Assembly: GCA_016196115.1 (NCBI GenBank)
Contig: JACPYI010000002.1
Span: 1 to 35,975, forward strand
Reading direction: 5' to 3'
Length of the DNA: 35,975 nucleotides
DNA from: Candidatus Sungiibacteriota bacterium
GTDB taxonomy: Bacteria > Patescibacteriota > Minisyncoccia > Sungbacterales > HO2-52-23
This document shows positions 1-9,246 of the stretch, piece by piece. A model generated the notes under the pieces. It did not search any database. It was given only the letters and a program-made list of their open reading frames with translations, and was not told the DNA's origin. Each line of letters begins with the position of its first letter. Positions within the stretch are counted from its first letter, which is position 1. Position numbers and translations under genes: made by a program.

Positions 1-135
1 GGTACAGAAAGGTTACTTTTTCCTTCAAGGTATGATACACTGCGAGGGTAGGTTTCATACGAATGGCCATGGACTTCTTCATCATTTTAAGTGCATGGCT
101 ATTGGCATGATACCATATCAAAGGGAGTTTCGTAA

Positions 136-651
136 TTGAAAGATATTTCAGAACGGCCGGTCGTACGCACCACATGGGCGCCCAAAGGAAGAACGCCCAT
201 TCTTGCATCAACCGGATCATGGAAAAGCTTGAGCATGTCGGGAGTCATCATCACGACTCCCAAAGGCACCCGATCAAAACTGTTTCTTATGATCTTCCAT
301 GGAAGCATGCACGGAAAAGACTTTGTGTTCTACCTGAAGCAGTTGAAGCGGCATCTTGCGGGCAGAAAGCTCTTACTCATCTGGGATGGACTTCCCGCGC
401 ATCGGGCAGGGCCGGTTACCGAATATGTCCAAACACAACAGAAATGGCTGAAGCTCGCACGGCTTCCCGGATATGCCCCGGAACTCAACCCGATAGAATA
501 TCTCTGGTCTGCCATGAAGACGAAGGACATATCTGGATTGCCGGTACGGGGATTGCCAAATCTCAAACAGGCGATACACAGATCAAGACGGCGGATCAAT
601 GGCGATCAGAAGGTACTCACCGGATTTCTCAGAGCAAGCGGACTGTATTAA
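136..651 (+). pseudogene. IS630-family DDE transposase, C-terminal remnant
   Basis: Translation has LLIWDGLPAHRAG...LPGYAPELNPIEYLWSAMK typical of IS630/Tc1-like DDE; in-frame TAA immediately before the TTG start; N-terminal half not found upstream. Confidence 0.75.
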
Positions 652-675
652 GGTAATGGTGAAAGGTCAGTAGGT

Positions 676-1830
676 ATGCTAAATCCTCAAAAAACTTTTT
701 CAATAGGTCTGTTTATCTTCATCACAGTCGCTTTCTTAGATATTCCCGTTTTCGCCCAAACGCTCCCGAGTTCCAATCCTCCGGCTATCTCGGGTGTTGT
801 TGCGGACAATATTACGCAATCCTCCGCGCTTATCTCGTGGACGACGGATGTGCCGGCAACCACGCGGCTGGATTACGGCTCGACGGGCGCGTATGAAATC
901 AATTCCATTATCGAGCCGAGTTTGCGGACGTTTCATCAGATCCAGGTCTTGCCGCTTGATACGGATACGACCTACCATTACCGGGTGCGCTCAACTGACG
1001 CGTCAGGCAGGGAGCGGGTTGGCACGGACAATACGTTCACGACAAAACCTCCTCTTGACTACATGCCCCCTGCTGAAATTACCTCGCTGCACGTGGCAAG
1101 CGCCACGGTAACTTCGCTCGTGCTGACGTGGATCGCGCCGGGCGATGACGGATCAATCGGCACCTCAAGCAGCTACGAGATCCGCGCCTCATACACCACG
1201 ATACCCGATATCGGCGCGCTGCAGTGGTGGAATAGCGCGAATGTGCTGCTTGGCCCGCCAAAGCCCAACGGACCCGGATCCAAAGAATCATACACGGCGC
1301 AAAATCTTGCAACAAGCACACAGTATTATTTCGCGGTTCGCGCGCGTGATAAGGCCGGGAATATTTCACCGATCTCGATCTCTGGTATCAAGTCGGGCAC
1401 GACGCTTGTCGCGCCGCCGCCGACCATAACCGTGGTTTCGGTTTCGACCTCGTCTCCGGCCACATCGACATCGGTGACGATTGCGACCTCAACTCCAGGA
1501 ATACCTGTTCCTTCCGCAGTTGGCGGACCTGTCCCTGTTCTGCCATCGCCAGTGGTGCCAACGCCCACCGCTTCAACCGTACTTCTTTGGTCCAGTACCC
1601 GCAGTCTTTCCTATGGTATGCGGAACCAGGACGTCAAAACGCTGCAAAGGATACTCATCGCGAAGGGACTTTTGAAAAAAGGAAGCGATTCGGGATTCTT
1701 CAATCTTCTTACGCAAGCCGCGGTACGGAAATTTCAGTGCGCTCAAAAAATTGTCTGTTCCGGCTCTGCCCGTACCACCGGGTATGGCGCGGTAGGAGCA
1801 AAGACTCGTCATGCTCTAAGCAATGGTTGA
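676..1830 (+). CDS. Secreted fibronectin type III-like protein with C-terminal peptidoglycan-binding-like domain
   Basis: N-terminal signal-like hydrophobic stretch; FN3-like repeats (ISWTTDVPATTRLDYG...YHYRV); Ser/Thr/Pro/Val-rich linker; C-term SYGMRNQDVKTLQRILIAKGLL...LTQAAVRKFQ. Confidence 0.75.
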   Translation: MLNPQKTFSIGLFIFITVAFLDIPVFAQTLPSSNPPAISGVVADNITQSSALISWTTDVPATTRLDYGSTGAYEINSIIEPSLRTFHQIQVLPLDTDTTYHYRVRSTDASGRERVGTDNTFTTKPPLDYMPPAEITSLHVASATVTSLVLTWIAPGDDGSIGTSSSYEIRASYTTIPDIGALQWWNSANVLLGPPKPNGPGSKESYTAQNLATSTQYYFAVRARDKAGNISPISISGIKSGTTLVAPPPTITVVSVSTSSPATSTSVTIATSTPGIPVPSAVGGPVPVLPSPVVPTPTASTVLLWSSTRSLSYGMRNQDVKTLQRILIAKGLLKKGSDSGFFNLLTQAAVRKFQCAQKIVCSGSARTTGYGAVGAKTRHALSNG

Positions 1831-1861
1831 CTTTTTCCCCGGTTTTCCCCATACTCCGAGT

Positions 1862-2167
1862 ATGTTAGTCATTCGTCTTCAGCGCGTGGGCAGGAAAAAC
1901 GATCCGGCGTTCCGCATGGTTGTGGGTGAGCGGCGCTCAAAGCCGCAATCAAACGGCATGGAGGTGCTGGGGTCGTATCATCCCAAGACCAAAGAGACCA
2001 TTCTCAAACATGAGCGTATTTTGTATTGGATGTCGAAAGGCAGCCAGGTTTCGGATACCGCATATAACATACTGGTGGCAAAAGGCGTGATACGCGGGAA
2101 AAAGAGGGGCGTGGTACCTATCGTGAAAGTAGACAATAATACTGAAAAGGTCGAGAGCGAAGTATGA
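1862..2167 (+). CDS. rpsP: 30S ribosomal protein bS16
   Basis: MLVIRLQRVGRKNDPAFRMVVGERRSKPQ...EVLGSYHPKTK. Confidence 0.95.
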   Translation: MLVIRLQRVGRKNDPAFRMVVGERRSKPQSNGMEVLGSYHPKTKETILKHERILYWMSKGSQVSDTAYNILVAKGVIRGKKRGVVPIVKVDNNTEKVESEV

Positions 2168-2541
2168 ATTTTTTTGCGAAAGCAATGGCAATCATGACAC
2201 AAGACCAGGAATTTCTTGAATTCGTCGTCAAAGCGCTCGTGGATGTTCCGGATGCCGTACATACCGATCGCAAGGTGGATGAGATGGGCGTGTTGATCAC
2301 GCTGAAAGTCGACCCTGCGGATATGGGAAAGATTATCGGCCGCAACGGACAGACCGCAAAATCAATCCGGGCATTGCTTCGGGTCGTGGGCGTGAAAAAC
2401 AACGCGCGCGTCAACCTGAAGATCGAAGAGCCCGAAGGAGGCCGCGGCCCAGCCATGAGGCGAGAGGATCACGGGGATCGTTCCGAACATGACGCCCGCA
2501 TGCGGGACGTTGACGAGGTGGTTGACGACTTGAAACTGTAA
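2164..2541 (+). CDS. khpA: KH-domain RNA-binding protein KhpA
   Basis: EFVVKALVDVPDAV...GKIIGRNGQTAKSIRALL (KH GxxG motif); overlaps rpsP stop. Confidence 0.85.
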   Translation: MNFFAKAMAIMTQDQEFLEFVVKALVDVPDAVHTDRKVDEMGVLITLKVDPADMGKIIGRNGQTAKSIRALLRVVGVKNNARVNLKIEEPEGGRGPAMRREDHGDRSEHDARMRDVDEVVDDLKL

Positions 2542-2554
2542 TCAAACATGTGAG

Positions 2555-2589
2555 ACAAAACCCGCCCCGATGCGTCAGGCGGGTTTTGT
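2555..2589. terminator. Bidirectional intrinsic terminator
   Basis: Perfect 12-bp arms ACAAAACCCGCC / GGCGGGTTTTGT directly after khpA. Confidence 0.8.
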
Positions 2590-2664
2590 ATTATACTATT
2601 ATGACCGATCGGCAAGAATAGTATTAGAACTTACGCGTTTGACCTTTGATATTGGGTAGTGAGC

Positions 2665-2699
2665 ATGAGATGATGGGGATAGCTCCCCTAACATCTCAT
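2665..2699 (+). promoter_or_regulatory. Foldback hairpin in the IS just upstream of the transposase start
   Basis: ATGAGATG..GGGGA tagc TCCCC..CATCTCAT; ends 7 nt before the ATG at 2707. Confidence 0.6.
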
Positions 2700-2706
2700 T
2701 CCCACT

Positions 2707-3678
2707 ATGCAGTACCAAAAATGTTCTCTTGATCTCTATGTTGACTTCTTCATCGCAAGCCAGAAGCAGTATTCGGGGCTGGAACTCTCAAGGGTATCGC
2801 CTGATCCCATGGCGCACGATGCCGTAAGCCGGTGGCTGTCGAAGGAAAAGCTTACCCCCAAGATGCTGTGGCACGAAAGTCAGTATCTGATTGATCCGAA
2901 TGCCGGCTATCTCTCGATTGACGATAGCGTGCCTGACAAGCCCTACTCCCATGAAATCCCGCTTGTCAAAACTCAATACTCTGGCAAACACCATGGTCTT
3001 GTCAAAGGTATTGATATCGTGAATACGGTCTGGACTGACGGCGTCAAGATCATTCCCATTGACTATCGCATCTACGATCCGACCCATGATGGCAAAACCA
3101 AGAATGATCACGCGCGGGAAATGCTTACCATGGCTCAAAAGCGAGGATTGAGGCCGGAGTACGTCCTTATGGATGCATGGTTCACCTCGGTGGGTAATCT
3201 GAAAGCGATTACGCATCATGGCCGGAAATGGATCGGGGAGATCAAATCGAATCGTCTGGTTTCAACGAAGATGAATCAGTACGTCCCAGTCAAGAACTTG
3301 GATTGGACGAACAAAATCGTCCGCAAGGTCTGGCTCAAGGCATACGGGCGGATCGTGGTCAGCAAGATCGTTGCCCCAAACGGCGACATTGCCTACATTG
3401 CCACGAACGATCTGTCTCTTGATGATGCGGAGACGATCAAAACCCATTATGCCTGCCGATGGACGATTGAAACCTTCCATCGGGGAATCAAGGAGTGTAC
3501 TGGGATTGAAAGGTGCTATTCAACTCAAGAACGATCCCAACGAAACCACATTCTGTGCGCGTTCCTCGCATTCCTGAAGCTGGAATGGGAACGTATCCAG
3601 AACTCGATTTCATGGTATGAGCAGAAGTGGTCTATCCCGAGATTGGCGGTTACTGCTTATCTGGGGTCAAACGCGTAA
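2707..3678 (+). CDS. DDE transposase, IS4 superfamily
   Basis: DDSV (first D), DAWF (second D), YACRWTIETFHRGIK = Y-2-R-3-E-6-K signature. Stop codon lies inside the right TIR. Confidence 0.9.
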   Translation: MQYQKCSLDLYVDFFIASQKQYSGLELSRVSPDPMAHDAVSRWLSKEKLTPKMLWHESQYLIDPNAGYLSIDDSVPDKPYSHEIPLVKTQYSGKHHGLVKGIDIVNTVWTDGVKIIPIDYRIYDPTHDGKTKNDHAREMLTMAQKRGLRPEYVLMDAWFTSVGNLKAITHHGRKWIGEIKSNRLVSTKMNQYVPVKNLDWTNKIVRKVWLKAYGRIVVSKIVAPNGDIAYIATNDLSLDDAETIKTHYACRWTIETFHRGIKECTGIERCYSTQERSQRNHILCAFLAFLKLEWERIQNSISWYEQKWSIPRLAVTAYLGSNA

Positions 3679-4012
3679 GTCCTAAGTATAATAAAATTCG
3701 ATTCTGGGATTTTGAAAAAGAAAAAACCATGCTACGCTGGGCATGGCAGGAGACGATGCATCCGATGAGGCAAGCATCATCAATGGAGATAGTGATGCGA
3801 GGGGAGCCAAAAAGGAAAATACGCGGTGATCCTATCGATGATGGATTCGATCTGTGGCCAAGAAGGAACGAGGAGAATGAGAACCAATACCAGAAGAAGC
3901 AATATAACCGTTATGGAGGTATGTGACTTTTTCATTTCGCCCCCCTTTTTTTCAGGTGCTATGATAAGATCATATTAGCGCTATTCTATCTGAGCTGGCT
4001 CGAAGAATAAAC

Positions 4013-4723
4013 ATGCGTTTTGACATTATCACCATTTTCCCGAAAATTATTGATGCCTATCTTGGCGAATCAATCATGAGACGCGCGCGAGCAAAAAAAC
4101 TCGCGGAGTTTTACATTCATGATTTACGCGACTACACCAAAGAGCAACATCGCAAAGTTGACGATCGGCCGTTTGGCGGCGGCCCCGGCATGGTACTCAA
4201 AATCGAACCAATCGCGGGAGCACTTCATTCGATTTTGAAAATTTCCAATTTCCAATTTCCAATTTCCAAACGGAAAAAAATAAAAATAGTCGTTTTTTCC
4301 GCCGCAGGGAAGCAGTTTACTCAAAAAATGGCTGCCGAGTGGGCGAAAAAATGTGATCGGATTATTATGGTTTGCGGGCGCTACGAAGGGATCGATGATC
4401 GTATAAAAAAAGTAGTTATTGAAAATTGGAAATTAAAAATTGAAAATTTGTCGATAGGACCCTATGTGCTCACCGGCGGCGAACTGCCCGCGCTGATCCT
4501 GGCAGACGCGGTTTCGCGCCATATTCCCGGGGTGCTCGGCAAAGGTGAATCGCTCGAAGAAAATCGCTACGGCATCGGCGTGCCCGTCTATACCCGCCCT
4601 GAAGTTTTCCAATGGCCCGCCAGTGGGCGAGGTAAAAAAAAGAAAAAGTACCGCGTTCCCAAAGCGCTGCTTTCCGGAGATCACAAAAAAATAGGTGAGT
4701 GGCGGAAAAAATATGCCCGATAA
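4013..4723 (+). CDS. trmD: tRNA (guanine-N1)-methyltransferase
   Basis: MRFDIITIFPKII...DDRPFGGGPGMV...MVCGRYEGIDDR...IGPYVLTGGELPAL. Confidence 0.95.
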   Translation: MRFDIITIFPKIIDAYLGESIMRRARAKKLAEFYIHDLRDYTKEQHRKVDDRPFGGGPGMVLKIEPIAGALHSILKISNFQFPISKRKKIKIVVFSAAGKQFTQKMAAEWAKKCDRIIMVCGRYEGIDDRIKKVVIENWKLKIENLSIGPYVLTGGELPALILADAVSRHIPGVLGKGESLEENRYGIGVPVYTRPEVFQWPASGRGKKKKKYRVPKALLSGDHKKIGEWRKKYAR

Positions 4724-5960
4724 TCTTCAATTTCCGAAAAATTTTTTGTGGGGTGCAGCCGCCTCGGCGCATCAGGTCGAGGGCGGCAATCACAATGACT
4801 GGAGCGAGTGGGAATTGGCCAATGCCGAGCGGCTTGCGGCCGAGGCCGAGAAAAGGTTCGGCCGCTTGCCGTCGTGGCCGATGATCCGCGAGCAGACAAC
4901 GCGCCCGGAAAATTATATTTCCGGCAGGGCGTGCGACCACTACCGCCGCTTCCGCGAGGATTTTGATATTGCTAGATCGCTTGGTCACACCAGCCATCGT
5001 TTTTCAATCGAGTGGTCGCGCATTGAGCCGGAAGAGGGAAGATTTGACGAGCACGAAATCGAGCATTACCGCGAAGTGATCATGGCGCTCCGCGAACGCG
5101 GCATGGAACCGTTTGTCACCTTGTGGCACTGGACTTTGCCGGTTTGGTTGCGAGATAAAGGGGGAGTTGAGAGTAAAGAGTTCCCTAAGTATTTCGCGCG
5201 GTACGTGCAAAATATTGTTAGTTCGCTTGGGACGAGTGTCCGATTTTGGATAACGTTAAATGAGCCCGATATTCAGCCAATGAATGCATACTTTCGTGGT
5301 CTGTGGCCGCCGCAAAGAACAGGGATTCTTGCCTATTCCCAAGCCGTACATCAACTCATTCGCGCTCATAAAGCGGCGTATCAAGTTATTAAAACGATTA
5401 GTCCCAACGCACAGATCGGGGTCTCGAAAGATAATGTATATTTTGAGTCGGCGAACTGGAATCCTTGGAATATTTTGTTACGAATGTTTGCTGATTATTT
5501 TTGGAACCACTATTTTTTTAATGCCATCAGCGGTCATCAAGATTTTGTTGGTCTCAATTATTATTTTCATAATCGTATTGACTGGTGGTATCAAAGAAAT
5601 GAGAATAGAAAAATTTCTGATTTGGGTTGGGAACTGTATCCAGCAGGGTTTTATTTTGTACTCAAAGATCTTGCGCGATATAAGAAGCCCATCTACGTAA
5701 CCGAAAATGGGCTCGCGGATATGCAGGACGAAAAGCGCGCCCAGTTTATCAAAGATTGTATTGCCTCTATGAAGCGAGCCATAGGTGAGGGCGTAGACGT
5801 CCGCGGATATTTTTATTGGTCGCTTCTGGATAATTTTGAGTGGGACAAAGGTTTCTGGCCGAGATTTGGATTGATGGAAATAGATTATAAAACGCTTGAG
5901 CGGAAAATCCGTCCAAGCGCGCGGGAGTTTAAGAGAATAATTGATGAATTATCGTTGTGA
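4713..5960 (+). CDS. Glycoside hydrolase family 1 (beta-glucosidase-like)
   Basis: FPKNFLWGAAASAHQVEGG, TLNEP, YVTENGLAD, SLLDNFEW: GH1 motifs. Confidence 0.92.
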   Translation: MPDNLQFPKNFLWGAAASAHQVEGGNHNDWSEWELANAERLAAEAEKRFGRLPSWPMIREQTTRPENYISGRACDHYRRFREDFDIARSLGHTSHRFSIEWSRIEPEEGRFDEHEIEHYREVIMALRERGMEPFVTLWHWTLPVWLRDKGGVESKEFPKYFARYVQNIVSSLGTSVRFWITLNEPDIQPMNAYFRGLWPPQRTGILAYSQAVHQLIRAHKAAYQVIKTISPNAQIGVSKDNVYFESANWNPWNILLRMFADYFWNHYFFNAISGHQDFVGLNYYFHNRIDWWYQRNENRKISDLGWELYPAGFYFVLKDLARYKKPIYVTENGLADMQDEKRAQFIKDCIASMKRAIGEGVDVRGYFYWSLLDNFEWDKGFWPRFGLMEIDYKTLERKIRPSAREFKRIIDELSL

Positions 5961-6203
5961 CATATCCACTAATTCTAGACATGCCGCGTAACCTGTTTTG
6001 GTGAAGATATGATACACGTCTCTTGATCGCTGTTTTCCCCAGTGTACTCCAATACAGTATTGGTCTCGACCTTCATCTACCATTAAGCAATTTTGAACGA
6101 CCCCCGCATCTCCTTGTTTAATCCTGCCATCGTCCAGATCTTTTTTGGCTCGAACAACTTGGTTCATCTTTAAATTTGTTTGTGCGCGGGTAAAAAATTC
6201 CAT
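5949..6203 (-). CDS. Small hypothetical protein (84 aa)
   Basis: ATG ORF convergent with the GH1 gene; no family recognised. Confidence 0.5.
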   Translation of the reverse strand: MEFFTRAQTNLKMNQVVRAKKDLDDGRIKQGDAGVVQNCLMVDEGRDQYCIGVHWGKQRSRDVYHIFTKTGYAACLELVDMSQR

Positions 6204-6277
6204 TATCTCTCTCCTTCTACAAAAAATGACAAAGGGCTATATAAGGGACACAATATAAAAGTATTATTGAACTGTCA

Positions 6278-8119
6278 ATGACCTGGCTCATTACTACGCT
6301 GATCGCGTCGGTCATCATCGGCACCGCGAGTATCTTTGATAAAATGCTGCTCAAGCGGCGCGGGTTTTCGGATCCGTGGGTGTACGCGTTTTGGGTCGGG
6401 ATTTTGGGATTTGCCGCGCTTCTGCTCGCGCCGTTCGGCGTGGTGGTGCTGCCGCTTGGGGTCATGGCGCTGGCGTTTGGCGCGGGTGCGGTGTTTCTCT
6501 TAGCGACGTTCTTTTTTCTGTGGGCGCTGCGCGACGGCGAGGCATCGGAGGCGCTGCCCATCATCGGCGGGCTCGCGCCCATTGCCACCTATCTTTTCGG
6601 GTTGTGGATTTTGCACGACCATCTGGGGATTGCGGAACTCATTGGTTTTTTTCTGCTGGTCGTGAGCGGGGTTATTTTTCTCGGCGTCGAGCACAAGGAG
6701 GTGCGCCTTGAGATCGCCGGACTTGCCGCAATCAGCGCCGTGCTGTTCGGCCTTTCCAATATTTTGAAAAAAATGACGTTTACGCGCGGAGATTTCTTGA
6801 GCGCTTTCGTCTGGATCAGCGTCGGCGGAGCGCTACTCGCCTTGGCGTCTCTGGCGCTTCCGCATGTCAGGAAAAAAATACACTCCACAATCAGCACCAG
6901 CAAGGCGTCAAACAAAGAATGGTATCTTGCCAACCGCGCATGGGCGGCGATCGGTACGATTCTCGTAAGTTTTGCGATCGCGATCGGGCACCCGGCGCTG
7001 GTGGAGGCGGCGCAAGGGTTTAAGTACGTCGTCATTTTTGTGGGCGGATGGCTGCTCCTGAAAGAAGAATTTTTCGGGCGTGTGCTCTTCTGGAAGATTG
7101 TCGCCACGATTCTGATCGTATGCGGACTTGGCTGGCTGGGCATCGCAGCGTATGCCGAGAGTATTCCGATTGACCCGTACCGGGACATCACGTGGGGCAT
7201 CACATTTTCGGACGAATACAGCCGGGACAAGCTGGGACTTGACTGGCGCGCCAATTTCAACGCCATCGTGGATGAGCTGCGCCCGAAAAAAATGCGCGTT
7301 GTCGCATACTGGGATGAGATCGAACAATCTCGGGGCGTATTTGATTTTTCGAATCTTGACTGGGAGCTTGCTCGCGCCCGCGAGAGCGGAATCGGGGTGG
7401 TCTTGGCGCTCGGGATGCGCGTGCCTCGCTGGCCCGAGTGCCACATGCCCGCATGGGCCGCAGCCCTTGATCAGGGGACCAAAGAAAGAGTGCTCGGTGA
7501 ATTTATCTCTCGCGTTGTCATGCGCTATCGCGATAATCCGGCCCTCCAGATGTGGCAGGTTGAGAACGAACCGTTTTTAAGATTTGGCCTGTGTGCGACT
7601 CGGCCGCGGCAGGCGCTTCAAGATGAGATCGCGCTGGTAAAATCGCTCGACCCTCTTCGCCCAGTCGTGGTAACGGACGGAGGCGAATTCGGATTATGGA
7701 CCCAAGCCATTCGCGCCGGAGACATATTCGGCACCACTATCTATCGGCGCACGTATCCACCTTCAGTAGGAAAATATACCGGCATCATCGACTATCCGTT
7801 GAGCCCATCATTTTTCAGATTCAAGCAAAAATTGGCGCGCCTGTTCACAGGCGAGTACGCGAAACCATTCGTCGTGATCGAGTTGCAGGCCGAGCCATGG
7901 GGACGCCTTGAGGTGCCGCTCATCTCGTACCAAGAACAAACCGATATTTTTTCTCTCGCTTATTTCCGCGAAACCATCGAGTATGCCAAACAAACCGGTT
8001 TTGACGAGTACTACCTTTGGGGTGCCGAGTGGTGGTACTATGTGCGGGAAAAAGAAGGTGATACCCAGTACTGGGATATTGTGAAAAATCTGCTTGACAA
8101 GAAAATGGGAAGAGAGTAG
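6278..8119 (+). CDS. EamA/DMT-type multi-TM protein fused to a C-terminal clan A-like glycoside hydrolase domain
   Basis: Residues ~1-295 are serial TM helices with EamA-like organisation; residues ~300-613 contain MRVVAYWDEIEQSRGVFDFSNLDW, QMWQVENEP and VIELQAEPWG, resembling GH5/GH42-like TIM barrels. Confidence 0.75.
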   Translation: MTWLITTLIASVIIGTASIFDKMLLKRRGFSDPWVYAFWVGILGFAALLLAPFGVVVLPLGVMALAFGAGAVFLLATFFFLWALRDGEASEALPIIGGLAPIATYLFGLWILHDHLGIAELIGFFLLVVSGVIFLGVEHKEVRLEIAGLAAISAVLFGLSNILKKMTFTRGDFLSAFVWISVGGALLALASLALPHVRKKIHSTISTSKASNKEWYLANRAWAAIGTILVSFAIAIGHPALVEAAQGFKYVVIFVGGWLLLKEEFFGRVLFWKIVATILIVCGLGWLGIAAYAESIPIDPYRDITWGITFSDEYSRDKLGLDWRANFNAIVDELRPKKMRVVAYWDEIEQSRGVFDFSNLDWELARARESGIGVVLALGMRVPRWPECHMPAWAAALDQGTKERVLGEFISRVVMRYRDNPALQMWQVENEPFLRFGLCATRPRQALQDEIALVKSLDPLRPVVVTDGGEFGLWTQAIRAGDIFGTTIYRRTYPPSVGKYTGIIDYPLSPSFFRFKQKLARLFTGEYAKPFVVIELQAEPWGRLEVPLISYQEQTDIFSLAYFRETIEYAKQTGFDEYYLWGAEWWYYVREKEGDTQYWDIVKNLLDKKMGRE

Positions 8120-8122
8120 TAT
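8094..8122 (+). promoter_or_regulatory. Sigma70-type promoter for the 16S transcription unit
   Basis: TTGACA-17 nt-TAGTAT; the -10 overlaps the upstream gene's stop codon. Confidence 0.6.
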
Positions 8123-8276
8123 TGCTCCACGGTTTGTCTGAAATCTTTTCTGTGTGGAACGCAGATTTACAATTCGTGAATCCCAAAAATAGCAGCTGGG
8201 AACTGGCTCCCGATTTGCATCGGGATCCTCAGTGCCGTTGCCAAATTTTTTGAAAATTTGGACGGCGTTGGGATTT

Positions 8277-8293
8277 TTCCAGCTGTTCCGATT
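8277..8293 (+). other. 5' arm of 16S precursor processing stem
   Basis: TTCCAGCTGTTCCGATT is a perfect reverse complement of AATCGGAACAGCTGGAA at 11482-11498. Confidence 0.85.
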
Positions 8294-8397
8294 AAGTATG
8301 GTCATCCCGACCTGTCGGGATGACCTTTATAGAGGATTTGATCCTGGTCCAGGATGAACGCTGGCGGCGTGGATAAGGCATGCAAGTCGTGCGGACA

Positions 8398-8887
8398 CAA
8401 TCGCCAACTTCTAATCGCTAATCTATAATGAAATTATGAAAATGCATTTCAGGGAATTTAAGGTCTATAGAGATGCAAAAACCTTAGTAGTTCAAACATT
8501 CCGTTTGACGAGAAAGTTTTCAAGAGAATTTTATTATTTGTCAGATCAGATAAACAGAAGTGCTTTGTCAATTGTCCTTAATATTGCCGAAGGGTCGGCT
8601 AAAGGGAGTGACAAGGACTTTAATCGATACATAAAAAATTCTCTTGGGTCAGCAACAGAACTATCTGCAGCTTTTGAAATCGCGGAAGACCTTAGGTTGA
8701 TCACCAAGGAGGAATACGATACCCTTGATGCTGAAATACAAGAAGTTATCAAACAATTGGGTGGTTTCTCGAAATATTTGCGGCGCAATGATTAATCAAT
8801 GATCGCTAATCGATAATAAAAAATTCAAGATTAGTGATTGTAGATTTCTGATTGCGTGAGCGATTGGAGATTATAAGTTGGTGATTG
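8398..8887 (+). other. Intervening sequence in the 16S V1/h6 region
   Basis: Ends pair as a 13-bp stem: CAATCGCCAACTT (8398-8410) / AAGTTGGTGATTG (8875-8887), one G-U; encloses ORF 8436-8795. Confidence 0.85.
8436..8795 (+). CDS. Four-helix-bundle (S23/IVS-encoded) protein inside the 16S IVS
   Basis: FREFKVYRDAKTLVVQTFRLT...LSDQINRSALSIVLNIAEGSAKGSDKDFNRYIKNSLGSATEL: matches the four-helix-bundle family known from rRNA intervening sequences. Confidence 0.92.
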   Translation: MKMHFREFKVYRDAKTLVVQTFRLTRKFSREFYYLSDQINRSALSIVLNIAEGSAKGSDKDFNRYIKNSLGSATELSAAFEIAEDLRLITKEEYDTLDAEIQEVIKQLGGFSKYLRRND

Positions 8888-9246
8888 CGTTAGCGGCGAA
8901 CGAGTTAGTAACACCTTGGCACTTACCTCACAGACGGGCATAACTCCGCGAAAGCGGGGCTAATTCCCGATATTATCTCCGTCGCAAGACGGCGATGAAA
9001 GGCCGCAAGGCCACTGCGAGAGAGGCCTAGGTCCTATCAGGTAGTTGGCGGGGTAACGGCCCACCAAGCCGATGACGGGTAGGGGGCGTGAGAGCGCGAC
9101 CCCCAACGGCGGAATTGAGATACGGTCCGCACACCTACGGGTGGCAGCAGTCAAGAACATTCGACAATGGGCGAAAGCCTGATCGAGCGACGCCGCGTGC
9201 AGGAAGAAGGGTTTCGGCCTGTAAACTGCTTTTCACCGGGAACAAG

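Larger units (their letters stand above)
2629..3680 (+). mobile_element. Complete IS element, IS4 superfamily
   Basis: Perfect 16-bp terminal inverted repeats ACTTACGCGTTTGACC (2629-2644) / GGTCAAACGCGTAAGT (3665-3680), extendable to 21 bp with 1 mismatch; encloses one transposase ORF. Confidence 0.9.

Noticed and set aside
136-651. Intact IS630 element
   Set aside because: N-terminal region and terminal inverted repeats not seen; in-frame stop before the start; called a remnant.
2621-3690. Target-site duplication flanking the IS
   Set aside because: Flanks (..GTATTAGA / CCTAAGTA..) are not direct repeats; the TTAG/CTAA match is inverted and extends the TIR.
3627-3926. 99-aa ORF after the IS
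   Set aside because: Starts inside the transposase gene in another frame; no recognisable family.
6589-7446. 285-aa minus-strand ORF opposite the EamA-GH fusion
   Set aside because: Shadow of the plus-strand ORF with a coherent TM and GH translation.
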